This document shows, piece after piece, positions 48,103 through 55,667 of a DNA stretch of 64,000 nucleotides. The notes under the pieces were generated by a model. That model had not been told where the DNA came from and made no database searches. It saw only the letters and a list, made by a program, of their open reading frames with translations. Position 1 is the first letter of the stretch; each line of letters starts with the position of its first letter. The translations under genes were made by a program, and so were the position numbers. Source of the DNA: Terrabacter sp040702505 (GTDB lineage Bacteria > Actinomycetota > Actinomycetes > Actinomycetales > Dermatophilaceae); assembly GCF_040702505.1 (NCBI RefSeq), contig NZ_JBFBLC010000002.1:248001-312000 (forward strand). Direction: 5' to 3'.

Positions 48103-49721
48103 GCGATCCTCGCCAGGGCGCCTGCGACCTCGGCGACGGTCAGCCACGTCTGGGGCAGCAGCACCTTCGTCACCTGGGGGGCGAAGGCCGGTGACGACGC
48201 GAGCACCTCGCGTGCGGGGCCGTCGGTCACGACCTCGCCGTCGGCGAGGATGACCACGCGGTCGGCCACCTCGGCGGCCAGCTCGACGTCGTGGGTCGCC
48301 AGCACGACCGTGGTGCCTCGCTCGGCGAGGCCGGTGAGCACCTCCCCGAGCCGCTTCTTCGCGCCGTAGTCCAGCCCGCGGGTGGGCTCGTCGAGGAGGA
48401 GGAGCTCGGGCGACCCGGCCAGGATGACGGCGAGCGCGAGCTCGAGGCGCTGCCCCTCGGAGAGGTCCCGCGGATGGGTGTCGGGGGAGATGCCGCCGGA
48501 GATGCGGTCGAGCAGGGCCCACGCCGTGCCCGGAGTCGCGCCGAAGTCTGCGTCGGCCGCCTCGCACTCGGCAGCAACGGAGTCGGTGTAGAGGAGCAGC
48601 TCCGGCTGCTGTGGCACCAGCCCGACGGCGTGGATGCGCTCGCGGGCGGACAGCGCGTGCGGGTCGCGCCGCGTCGCCCCGACGCGCACGCTGCCCCCGG
48701 CGAGCCCGTGCTGGGCGGCGACCGCACCGAGCAGCGTCGACTTGCCGGCGCCGTTGCGGCCCATCAGCATCGTCACCGAGCCGCGGGCGACCGCCAGGTC
48801 CAGGCCCTCGAGCACGACCCGGCTCCCGCGCGACACGCGCACGCCGGTCAGGCTGAGGGCATCGCCCGGCCCGGTGGCCCGGCGGTCGGTCACGGCGCTG
48901 GGAGCGGTGTCGACGAGCGCCTCGCGCAGCGTCGCGGCCCGGCGCCGGGCGTCGCGGATCGACAGGGGGGTGGGCGACCACCCGGCGAGCCGGGAGAGGC
49001 CCACGACGGGCGGGTAGATCTGCGAGCGCAGCATGGCCTCGGCAGGGTCGAGCAGCTCGGACACGTGGCCCGCGTCGATGAGCAGGACGCGGTCGGCGTG
49101 GTGCACGACGCGCTCGAGCCGGTGCTCGGCGAGCACGACCGTGACCCCGAGGTCGTGCACGATGCGGTGCAGTGACGCGAGCACCTCCTCGGCCGCCACC
49201 GGGTCCAGCGCGGAGGTCGGCTCGTCGAGGACGAGCACTCGCGACCCGGCCGCGAACATCGCCGCGATGGCCACGCGCTGCTGCTGGCCCCCCGACAGGG
49301 CCCGCAGCGACCGGGCACGAAGCGGGGTGAGGCCGAACAGGTCGAGCGTCTCCTCGACCCGTCGGCGGATCGTCGTGGGGTCCAGCCCCATCGTCTCCAT
49401 GCCGTACGCGACCTCGTCCTCGACGACGTCGGTGACGAAGGTGGACGAGGGGTTCTGCTCGACGAGCCCGACTACGGTGGCCAGGTCGCGAGGACGGTGC
49501 TCCGCGGTGTCGAGCCCGTCGACGCTGACGCGTCCGGTGAGCGTGCCGCCGCTGAAGTGGGGGACGAGGCCGTTGATGGTGCGCAGCAGCGTCGACTTGC
49601 CACTGCCGGTGGGCCCGACGACGAGGACGAGCTCGCCCTCGGGGATCTCGAGGGTGACGTCGTGCAGGCTGGGAGCCGGGGCGCCGGCATACTGCACCGA
49701 CACGTGCTCGAAGGTGATCAT
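48099..49721 (-). CDS. ECF transporter ATPase with two fused ABC domains
   Basis: The 540-residue protein joins the two energy-coupling ATPases into one chain. Domain 1 has Walker A GPTGSGKST (36-44), signature LSGGQQQRVAIA and Walker B VLVLDEPTSALDP. Domain 2 has Walker A GRNGAGKST (about 321-329), LSEGQRLELALA and LLLLDEPTRGLD. The fused form is common in actinobacterial ECF systems. It should bind the T component encoded just upstream. Starts and stops overlap the neighbouring genes by 4 nt (ATGA), so subunit ratios are probably set by coupled translation. Confidence 0.92.
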   Translation of the reverse strand: MITFEHVSVQYAGAPAPSLHDVTLEIPEGELVLVVGPTGSGKSTLLRTINGLVPHFSGGTLTGRVSVDGLDTAEHRPRDLATVVGLVEQNPSSTFVTDVVEDEVAYGMETMGLDPTTIRRRVEETLDLFGLTPLRARSLRALSGGQQQRVAIAAMFAAGSRVLVLDEPTSALDPVAAEEVLASLHRIVHDLGVTVVLAEHRLERVVHHADRVLLIDAGHVSELLDPAEAMLRSQIYPPVVGLSRLAGWSPTPLSIRDARRRAATLREALVDTAPSAVTDRRATGPGDALSLTGVRVSRGSRVVLEGLDLAVARGSVTMLMGRNGAGKSTLLGAVAAQHGLAGGSVRVGATRRDPHALSARERIHAVGLVPQQPELLLYTDSVAAECEAADADFGATPGTAWALLDRISGGISPDTHPRDLSEGQRLELALAVILAGSPELLLLDEPTRGLDYGAKKRLGEVLTGLAERGTTVVLATHDVELAAEVADRVVILADGEVVTDGPAREVLASSPAFAPQVTKVLLPQTWLTVAEVAGALARIA

Positions 49722-50797
49722 GCGGTGGCCTCCCTGGGGGGCGGCGTGACCCAGGCGGGGACGGCCGCGACGAGCAAGGCGAGGACGGCGAGCAGGGGGA
49801 CCGCGGGCAGCTGCGCCTGCTGGCTCGGGGTGACGCCCGACCAGCCGCGGGCCGACGCCACGACGAGCACCGCAGCCGGGAGTGTCCCGGCGAGCGCGGT
49901 GACGGTCTCGGTCCACGTCCAGCGGTCGCGTCGATGTCCCGACCGCGGGTCGCGGGAGGCGCCCACGAGCAGGCTCGCCGCGGCGAGGAGCATGCCGAGC
50001 ACGAGCACCGGCAGCCCGAGGACGCCGCCGGCGGACGCGTCGAGCAGCCCGTAGAGCCCGGCGAGGACGCCGACCAGGCCGGCGAGGGCCAGTCCGGTGG
50101 CGGTGCGACGGCTGGTCGCGGTCGAGGTCACCGCACGACCGTATCCACGCGACTCCATGGAGGCGGCGAGACCGAGGGAGCGCTCGAAGGCGGTCTCGAG
50201 CACGGGGACCGCGAGGCGCCCCATCTCACGCAGCCCTCGGCCGTCGCGGCCACGCAGCGTGCGGGCCGCGCGGACCTCCCGGGCGTCGGAGAGCAGCTGG
50301 GGCGCGAAGGTGAGCCCGACGACCACGGCGGTGCCGACGTCGTAGAGCGTCGCCGGCAGGTAGCGCAGCAGTCGTCGCGGGCTCGCGAGGGCGTTCGCGG
50401 CGCCGAGGCACGCGAGGACGGCAGCCAGGCGCAGGGCGTCGTAGGCGGCATACAGCAGGGACTCGAGCGTCACCGGCCCGCCGAGGCGGATGCCGGCGGC
50501 CCACTCCGGCAGCGGCACGCTCGGCAGCGTCACGACCACCGTGGTGCCCGTGACGCCGTTGCCGAGTACGGCCGTCACGACGACCCGGAAGGCGATGACG
50601 ACCCCGCCGATCGCCAGGAAGGCCGGCAGGGGGTTGGGTGTGGCCGGGTCCCGGCGCTCGCTGACCACGAGGACGCACACGCCGATGACCAGCACCAGCA
50701 GCAGCGGGTTGGTCGTGCGCGACGCCGCCGTGGCAAGGCCCAGCCCCCACAGCCACCAGGCTGCGGGGTGCTGGAGCCTCGCACGGCGCGGGTGCAC
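49718..50797 (-). CDS. ECF transporter T component (CbiQ-like)
   Basis: The 359-residue membrane protein links the S component to the ATPases. It has about six to eight helices and the coupling motifs AARTLRGRDGRG (first A-R-x-R-G) and SLGLAASMESRGYGR (second, S-x-R-G), both cytoplasmic. HPAAWWLWGLGLA starts the first helix. The GTG at 50797 lies 14 nt after the SCO2322-like stop, and its own stop overlaps the ATPase gene by 4 nt. It acts with the fused ATPase and the S component in the B12 uptake operon. Confidence 0.9.
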   Translation of the reverse strand: MHPRRARLQHPAAWWLWGLGLATAASRTTNPLLLVLVIGVCVLVVSERRDPATPNPLPAFLAIGGVVIAFRVVVTAVLGNGVTGTTVVVTLPSVPLPEWAAGIRLGGPVTLESLLYAAYDALRLAAVLACLGAANALASPRRLLRYLPATLYDVGTAVVVGLTFAPQLLSDAREVRAARTLRGRDGRGLREMGRLAVPVLETAFERSLGLAASMESRGYGRAVTSTATSRRTATGLALAGLVGVLAGLYGLLDASAGGVLGLPVLVLGMLLAAASLLVGASRDPRSGHRRDRWTWTETVTALAGTLPAAVLVVASARGWSGVTPSQQAQLPAVPLLAVLALLVAAVPAWVTPPPREATA

Positions 50798-50811
50798 GCT
50801 GACGCCGCCTC

Positions 50812-51558
50812 TCAGACGTTCCGGCGGCTACGTGAGCGCACGAGCAGGTAGGCGACGAGGGCGAGCAGCAGGAGCGCCACGACGACGTATGCCGCGACCG
50901 TCCCGCCGGAGGTGCCCGACGTCGGCGCCGATGCCACGTCCGAGGCCTTCGACGAGGCGGGCGCGCCGGGCGACGCGCCCGCCGACGAGGCTGCGGACGG
51001 TGCGGCGATGGTGACCGGCTCGTCCTTGGCCTTCGCCGCGGCGCTGACGTCCTTCACCGCGCCTCCGCAGTCACTCGCGGGGTAGCCGTCGACGCCACAG
51101 ACCAGGCCCTTCTCGGCGCGCACGTCGCCGGCCGTCGCAAGGACGGCCGCGCTGGTCGCGTCGGTGGGCACGACGGCGCACGACGCCTTGGGCTGCGGCG
51201 GGGTGGCGCCCTCCGGGGCGTCCGCGGGACGGCCGAAGTCGAGGACGAGACCCACCCGCTTCTTGCCGCTCTGGGCCGGCGTCGTGCCGCACAGCTGGTC
51301 GAACGTGAGCTCGGCGCGCGGGAAGCGGGTCGCCGACTCGTCGGCGACGGCGAACCGCCAGCCGTCGACGGCGCCGTCCTTGGGGACCGTCTGGTCCGGG
51401 CCCTTCTGGGCGTAGGCCCAGGTGCCCTTCTCGAGCTGGAAGAAGCCCCAGTAGCGGTAGGCGGCGGCCTGGGCCGGCGCCAGCGTGAGGGCAGAGAGGC
51501 AGGCCGCGACGACGGCGGCGAGCAGCACCCGGATGGGGGCGCGACGAATGGTGGACAT
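50812..51558 (-). CDS. SCO2322 family secreted, membrane-anchored protein
   Basis: The 248-residue protein has a signal peptide (about residues 1-33, APAQAA), an extracellular domain with the family blocks YRYWGFFQLEKGTWAYAQKGP and DGWRFAV, and four to five cysteines. A Ser/Ala-rich stalk, one membrane helix and a basic tail (RSRSRRNV) follow. The family is known from Streptomyces next to ECF genes. I infer an outside-facing binding or docking role for corrinoids. The ATG has GGAGGGAACC upstream and lies about 100 nt after the cobalamin riboswitch, as the first gene of the operon. Confidence 0.82.
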   Translation of the reverse strand: MSTIRRAPIRVLLAAVVAACLSALTLAPAQAAAYRYWGFFQLEKGTWAYAQKGPDQTVPKDGAVDGWRFAVADESATRFPRAELTFDQLCGTTPAQSGKKRVGLVLDFGRPADAPEGATPPQPKASCAVVPTDATSAAVLATAGDVRAEKGLVCGVDGYPASDCGGAVKDVSAAAKAKDEPVTIAAPSAASSAGASPGAPASSKASDVASAPTSGTSGGTVAAYVVVALLLLALVAYLLVRSRSRRNV

Positions 51559-51659
51559 GGTTCCCTCCTCGCGGTCGGACACCATGTCGGGTCGCTGGCT
51601 GGAGCCGGCCCGGCGGGGTGACTCCGGTCCGCATTCCACGACAGACTGACAAAGGAGCC

Positions 51660-51775
51660 GTTCGGACGTGGGTTTTCCGGCTGTCCGCCCGAGCCGGCAG
51701 GCGGCACGGGGCGGAGTAACGGTTGCGGGTCAGCGCCGGATTCCCACCGGCTTGCCCCATCGTCCTTCGGTAGGG
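51660..51775 (-). ncRNA. Cobalamin riboswitch controlling the ECF-cobUS operon
   Basis: On the minus strand the conserved core reads AAGCCGGTGGGAATCCGGCG followed by CTGACCCGCAACCGT, the B12-box region of the AdoCbl riboswitch class. A GC-rich closing helix and a GCCGGC-rich arm follow. It lies between a likely promoter (TTGACG at 51803-51808) and the SCO2322-like start. High B12 should reduce expression of the uptake and salvage genes. Boundaries are approximate. Confidence 0.85.
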
Positions 51776-51821
51776 CGAACCGTCGCACGCGAGCCCTCGC
51801 CGCGTCAAACGGGCCGCCAAC

Positions 51822-51827
51822 TAGGGT
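51822..51827 (+). promoter_or_regulatory. -10 hexamer of the 71-residue gene (leaderless)
   Basis: TAGGGT lies 7 nt before the ATG at 51835. Confidence 0.6.
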
Positions 51828-51834
51828 GGCGGGC

Positions 51835-52050
51835 ATGAGCGCTGACTGGTCCTGGCTGTTCCTCGACGCCCACGGCAACCCGATGCAGGGGGAGGGGCTC
51901 GCGACCGCGGGCTTTCCCACGCAGAGCGACGCCGAGAGCTACCTCGGGGAGTCGTGGCGCGAGCTGCTCGAGGCGGGGGTGGAGGCCGTGACCCTGCGCG
52001 AGGGCGACACCGTCGTCTACGGCCCGATGAGCCTGAGGGCAGCGGAGTGA
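51835..52050 (+). CDS. Small conserved-looking protein, unknown function
   Basis: The 71-residue acidic soluble protein begins SADWSWLFLDAHGNPM and ends EGDTVVYGPMSLRAAE. The mix of aromatic residues and a helical middle (QSDAESYLGESWRELLEAG) suggests a small alpha-beta domain. I do not recognise a named family. The ATG is set by TAGGGT 7 nt upstream, and the stop overlaps the serine-hydrolase start by 4 nt (GTGA), so the two are co-translated. Confidence 0.7.
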   Translation: MSADWSWLFLDAHGNPMQGEGLATAGFPTQSDAESYLGESWRELLEAGVEAVTLREGDTVVYGPMSLRAAE

Positions 52051-53402
52051 CCGCCTCTTCCAGCGAGACGCTGTCGGACGGGCTGGAGCGCGACCTCCTC
52101 GGTCGCGTCGTGGCCGCGCAACGCTCGTGGCGCGCCCCCGGCGTGAGCGTCGGCGTGGTCCGCGACGGTCACCTCGTCTGGTCGGCGCACGTCGGCTCCG
52201 CTCGGCTCGGGGCCGAGACCGTGCCCGCCGACGACGACACGCAGTTCATGATCGGCTCGGTCACCAAGACGTTCACGGCCCTGGCCGTCATGTCGCTGCG
52301 AGACGAGGGTCTGCTCTCGCTCGACGACACCCTGGACACCTACCTGCCCGGCACCCGGCACGCCCGGGTCCCCTTGCGGCAGATGCTGGCCCACGCCTCG
52401 GGCTTGCAGCGTGAGCCGGTCGGCAACATCTGGGAGAGCCTCACCGCCCCGGAGCGCGAGGAGTTCCTCGCGGGGGTCGAGCAGGCCGAGCAGGTGCTCC
52501 CGCCGCACCACGCGTTCCACTACTCCAACCTCGCCTACGGGCTGCTGGGCCAGGTGGTCGAGCGGGTCGCCGGGGGCGACTGGGAGGACGTCGTGCGCGA
52601 ACGCGTGATCGACCCGCTCGGCATGACGCGCACCGGCCTGACACCCGCCGACGACCGGGCTCTCGGCTACCAGGTCGACCCCTACGCCGGGACGGTCCGC
52701 GAGGAGCCGCTCTTCCCCCTGGGCGCGACGGCTCCCTTCGGTGGGCTCTGGTCGACGGTCGCCGACCTGAGCCGTTACGCCGCCTATGTCGCCGCACCCG
52801 ACGACCGGGTGGTCCGGCCCGAGACGGTCGAGGAGATGTGCCGGCCGATCATCATGACCGACGTCGACTGGTGGAGCGGCGCCTACGGCCTGGGCTTCGG
52901 CATGGGCCGCCGCGGCGACCGGGTCTACGTCGGCCACGGCGGCGCGATGCCGGGCTTCCTGACCGGCCTGCGAGTGCGCCGAAAGGAGGGCGTCGGGGCG
53001 GTCGTGTTCGCCAACGCCACGTCGGGTGCGCTGACGCTGAAGCTCGCCACCGACCTCGTGGAGGCGGTCCTCGACGCCGAGCCGTCGCTCGCGGCCGCGT
53101 GGGTCCCCGAAGCGCCCCGGCCCGAGTTCGAGCCCCTCCTCGGCCTCTGGTGGTCCGAGGGCTCGCCGATCACGTTCTTCGTCCGTGACGGGCAGCTGTG
53201 GTCGCGCCTCGCCGACGACGACCCGCTGTCCGAGACGCGGTACGCCGCCGACGGCACCGACCGCTTCCGAGCCGTGGACGGCCGCGAGCGCGGCGAGCTG
53301 CTCGAGGTCGTGCGGGCCGCGGACGGATCGGTCGACAAGCTCTACTTCGCGACGTATGCCGTCACGCGGGCACCGCTCGCGTTCGCCGACCTGCAGGCCT
53401 GA
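52047..53402 (+). CDS. Serine hydrolase of the beta-lactamase / penicillin-binding family
   Basis: The 451-residue protein has the class C serine hydrolase catalytic set: S71 and K74 (SVTK), Y159 and N161 (HYSNLAYG) and a VGHGGAMPG third motif. A separate C-terminal beta domain (about residues 345-451) is of the kind seen in D-aminopeptidase or esterase relatives. No signal peptide is visible, so it may act in the cytoplasm, unlike true beta-lactamases. Substrate could be a peptide or ester. The GTG start is coupled to the 71-residue gene by a 4-nt overlap, and a strong terminator follows. Confidence 0.87.
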   Translation: MTASSSETLSDGLERDLLGRVVAAQRSWRAPGVSVGVVRDGHLVWSAHVGSARLGAETVPADDDTQFMIGSVTKTFTALAVMSLRDEGLLSLDDTLDTYLPGTRHARVPLRQMLAHASGLQREPVGNIWESLTAPEREEFLAGVEQAEQVLPPHHAFHYSNLAYGLLGQVVERVAGGDWEDVVRERVIDPLGMTRTGLTPADDRALGYQVDPYAGTVREEPLFPLGATAPFGGLWSTVADLSRYAAYVAAPDDRVVRPETVEEMCRPIIMTDVDWWSGAYGLGFGMGRRGDRVYVGHGGAMPGFLTGLRVRRKEGVGAVVFANATSGALTLKLATDLVEAVLDAEPSLAAAWVPEAPRPEFEPLLGLWWSEGSPITFFVRDGQLWSRLADDDPLSETRYAADGTDRFRAVDGRERGELLEVVRAADGSVDKLYFATYAVTRAPLAFADLQA

Positions 53403-53418
53403 CCGCGCGGCAGACGTC

Positions 53419-53456
53419 GGACGCCGGGCAGCCCTGCAGGGGGCTGCCCGGCGTCC
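53419..53456. terminator. Terminator between the serine hydrolase and DUF3043 genes
   Basis: A perfect 16-bp stem (GGACGCCGGGCAGCCC, loop TGCAGG, and its complement) lies between convergent genes. Confidence 0.85.
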
Positions 53457-53489
53457 GGGGCGTGTGTCTGGGCGGCTTGAGGCGGACCG

Positions 53490-54068
53490 TCAGGCGGGGC
53501 GCTGGCCGCGGTCGACCTGCGGCTTCGGCATCCGGGTGCGCCGCATCTGGAAGGCGCGCATGATCGCGTACCACGCGTCGCCGCGCTCGGCCGAGCCGAA
53601 CTTGTCCTCGATCTTGCGTCGGGTGCGGCGCCACATCAGCAGGGCGTCGCCGATGGCCACGAGGATGAGGCCGTAGACCAGGACGAAGACGAGCAGCAGG
53701 GCCCAGCTCTGGCGCACGAAGCTGAGCAGCAGCACGATGAGCATGACGGGGAGCATGAACTCGCCGATGTTCCACCGGGAGTCGACCGAGTCGCGGATGA
53801 AGCGCCGGCGCGGGCCCTTGTCGCGGGCGGGCAGGTAGCGCTCGTCGCCGGTCATCATGCCGGCGCGCTGCTTGGCCATCGCCTCGCGGCGCGCGGTCTT
53901 GTCGCGCGCGCCGGCCGCCTTGCGGTCGGTCACGATGAGCGGACGCTTGTTGAGGGCCTCCTGCTCGCGCCGCTTGGGCGTGGGCCGGTTCTTCGCGCCC
54001 GGGCGGGCCGGGTCGGCCGGCGCCGTGGGGGCGAGCTCGTCGTTGAGGGTCTTCTTGCGTCCGAACAC
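53490..54068 (-). CDS. DUF3043 family membrane protein
   Basis: The 192-residue protein has a basic N-terminal half (residues 1-95, with GKNRPTPKRREQEALNKRPL-like content), two membrane helices (about 103-120 and 124-145) and the RRTRRKIEDKFG segment. This matches the actinobacterial DUF3043 family (M. tuberculosis Rv2206 in my recollection). Function is unknown. The GTG start at 54068 is fixed by TAGAGT 6 nt upstream. Confidence 0.85.
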   Translation of the reverse strand: MFGRKKTLNDELAPTAPADPARPGAKNRPTPKRREQEALNKRPLIVTDRKAAGARDKTARREAMAKQRAGMMTGDERYLPARDKGPRRRFIRDSVDSRWNIGEFMLPVMLIVLLLSFVRQSWALLLVFVLVYGLILVAIGDALLMWRRTRRKIEDKFGSAERGDAWYAIMRAFQMRRTRMPKPQVDRGQRPA

Positions 54069-54074
54069 GGGGAC

Positions 54075-54080
54075 ACTCTA
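54075..54080 (-). promoter_or_regulatory. -10 hexamer of the DUF3043 gene (leaderless)
   Basis: TAGAGT on the minus strand lies 6 nt before the GTG at 54068. Confidence 0.6.
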
Positions 54081-54135
54081 AGCCGAAGGGCGCCCAGGCC
54101 CCGCATCGCGCAAGGCCGTCGCGGCTGCCCGGCCC

Positions 54136-54720
54136 TCAGCCGCCGGGCGGAACGCCGCGAAGGGGCACGAAGCGGTAGTGCCCGTGCGAGCTGGTGGTCA
54201 ACGAGCCGCCTTCGCGCACGACCAGGGTCAGCGTCCCGGCGACCGGCACCACCATCCGGCCGCGCTCGACGAGCTGGTCTACGAGCGACTGCGGAAGCGC
54301 AGGCGCTGCGGCGGAGACCAGGATGCGGTCCCACGGGCCGTGGTCGGGGTCGCCGAGCACACCCGGCAGGGCCGGGCGGATGGAGGCCCACGGCATACGG
54401 CAGCGAGCGAGATTGGCAGCGCCCCAGCGGACGAGCTCGGGCTCCAGCTCGACACCGAGCACCCTGCCACCGGAGCCGGTCAGGTGCGCGAGCAGGGCCG
54501 TGGTCCACCCCGAGCCGGAACCGATGTCCAGCACGCGTTGGCCCGGTCGCACGTCGAGCAGGTGCAGCATCGCCGAGACGGTGCTCGGCTGCGAGCACGT
54601 CTGCCCCTGCCCGATGAGGATCGCCACGTCGTCCCGCGCCCGCGAGCGTGCCCCGGGTGGCAGGAACGCCTCACGGGGGACGGCATCGAGGGCCTGGGTG
54701 ACGCGGTCGTCTCCGTCCAC
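54136..54720 (-). CDS. Protein-L-isoaspartate O-methyltransferase-like protein
   Basis: The 194-residue SAM-dependent enzyme repairs isoaspartyl residues in aged proteins. It has the family run AVPREAFLPPG, GQGQTCSQPSTVSAMLHLL, motif I VLDIGSGSGWTTALLA, GVELEPELV and DRILVSAAAPALPQ. It is slightly shorter than typical PIMT (about 205-215). The GTG at 54720 is chosen because TTGCAT ends 6 nt upstream; a GTG one codon earlier is possible. It is followed by the DUF3043 gene on the same strand, which has its own promoter. Confidence 0.87.
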   Translation of the reverse strand: MDGDDRVTQALDAVPREAFLPPGARSRARDDVAILIGQGQTCSQPSTVSAMLHLLDVRPGQRVLDIGSGSGWTTALLAHLTGSGGRVLGVELEPELVRWGAANLARCRMPWASIRPALPGVLGDPDHGPWDRILVSAAAPALPQSLVDQLVERGRMVVPVAGTLTLVVREGGSLTTSSHGHYRFVPLRGVPPGG

Positions 54721-54726
54721 CACCCG

Positions 54727-54732
54727 ATGCAA
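54727..54732 (-). promoter_or_regulatory. -10-like hexamer of the PIMT gene
   Basis: TTGCAT on the minus strand lies 6 nt before the GTG at 54720, in the same TGCTTGCAT context as the kinase promoter. Confidence 0.4.
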
Positions 54733-54763
54733 GCACGCCCGAGCGCCCGCGTCAGCCGCTGCC

Positions 54764-55582
54764 CTACGGGGTTCGGCGTGGGGCGCGGGCGAGGACGTGC
54801 ACCAGCGTCCCGAGCGCCCGGTACGGGTCGGTCGAGCCCAGACGCTCCTCGACCTCGAGCAGCACCGACAGCTCCTCGGGGCCTGGGGTCGCGGCGTCCA
54901 GCGGGACGTCGTCGCTCGCGACGCGGATGCCGTACCACGCGTCGACGTGCAGACCGGCCGCTTCGAGGTTGCGATGCAACGACGCGAGGCTGTCCGCCCG
55001 GGCGTCCACCCCGATCTCGTTGCGGTAGAGGGCATCCCGCCCCTCCTGCGCCGCGCGGCGCTGCTCGTCGAGCATCGCCTGCGCCGCCGGCCAGTCGTGC
55101 CGCACGGCCGGGCGCCAGGCCATCGCGTCGCCGTTGCGGGTGACGATCGAGAGCAGCCCGCCGGGGGCGAGCCGTGCCGCGAGCGCCGCCACGGCGGCCC
55201 TGCTCTCGGGCAGGTACATCAGCACCCCGTGGCAGAGCACGACGTCGTATGCCGTCCCGCGCGTCGCGTCCGACAGCCCCGCGAGGTCGGCGTCCACCAG
55301 CGACACCCGGGCGCGGTCCTCCTCGTCCAGGGCCGCGGCGTCCTCGGTGAAGACGGCCCGCATGCGCGGGTCCGGCTCCACCGCCGTCACGACGTGGCCG
55401 GCCCGCGCGAGGCGCAGTGCCTGGGTGCCCTGGCCCGCCCCGACGTCGAGGACCGTGAGCGGCCGGGCGGACAGGTGGGCGGACAGCTGGCGCGCCACCA
55501 GCTCCTGGCGCACGACGTTGCGCAGGTTGCCGAGCCGCTCGAGCCAGTGCTGCTGCCCCGCAAGGAAGGTGTTGTCTCCCAC
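54764..55582 (-). CDS. Class I SAM-dependent methyltransferase (SmtA-like)
   Basis: The 272-residue cytoplasmic protein has SAM motif I TVLDVGAGQGTQALRLARAG near residue 43, acidic motif II AVEPDPRM, and VVLCHGVLMYLPE as the post-motif strand. The C-terminal 110 residues contain WYGIRVASDD, resembling the SmtA/CmoM group that modifies tRNA or small molecules. The exact substrate is unclear. The GTG start at 55582 follows TAGGTT by 6 nt. It is divergent from the M20 dipeptidase gene, which also has a leaderless promoter. Confidence 0.85.
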   Translation of the reverse strand: MGDNTFLAGQQHWLERLGNLRNVVRQELVARQLSAHLSARPLTVLDVGAGQGTQALRLARAGHVVTAVEPDPRMRAVFTEDAAALDEEDRARVSLVDADLAGLSDATRGTAYDVVLCHGVLMYLPESRAAVAALAARLAPGGLLSIVTRNGDAMAWRPAVRHDWPAAQAMLDEQRRAAQEGRDALYRNEIGVDARADSLASLHRNLEAAGLHVDAWYGIRVASDDVPLDAATPGPEELSVLLEVEERLGSTDPYRALGTLVHVLARAPRRTP

Positions 55583-55588
55583 CCGGCG

Positions 55589-55594
55589 AACCTA
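55589..55594 (-). promoter_or_regulatory. -10 hexamer of the methyltransferase gene (leaderless)
   Basis: TAGGTT on the minus strand lies 6 nt before the GTG at 55582. Confidence 0.6.
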
Positions 55595-55654
55595 CCCAAG
55601 GCGGACCCGCGACGCGGGTGATCAGACCGGCGACGGCACCGGCCTGCTCGTGGG

Positions 55655-55660
55655 TAGGGT
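55655..55660 (+). promoter_or_regulatory. -10 hexamer of the M20 dipeptidase gene (leaderless)
   Basis: TAGGGT lies 7 nt before the GTG at 55668. Confidence 0.6.
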
Positions 55661-55667
55661 CGGGCAG

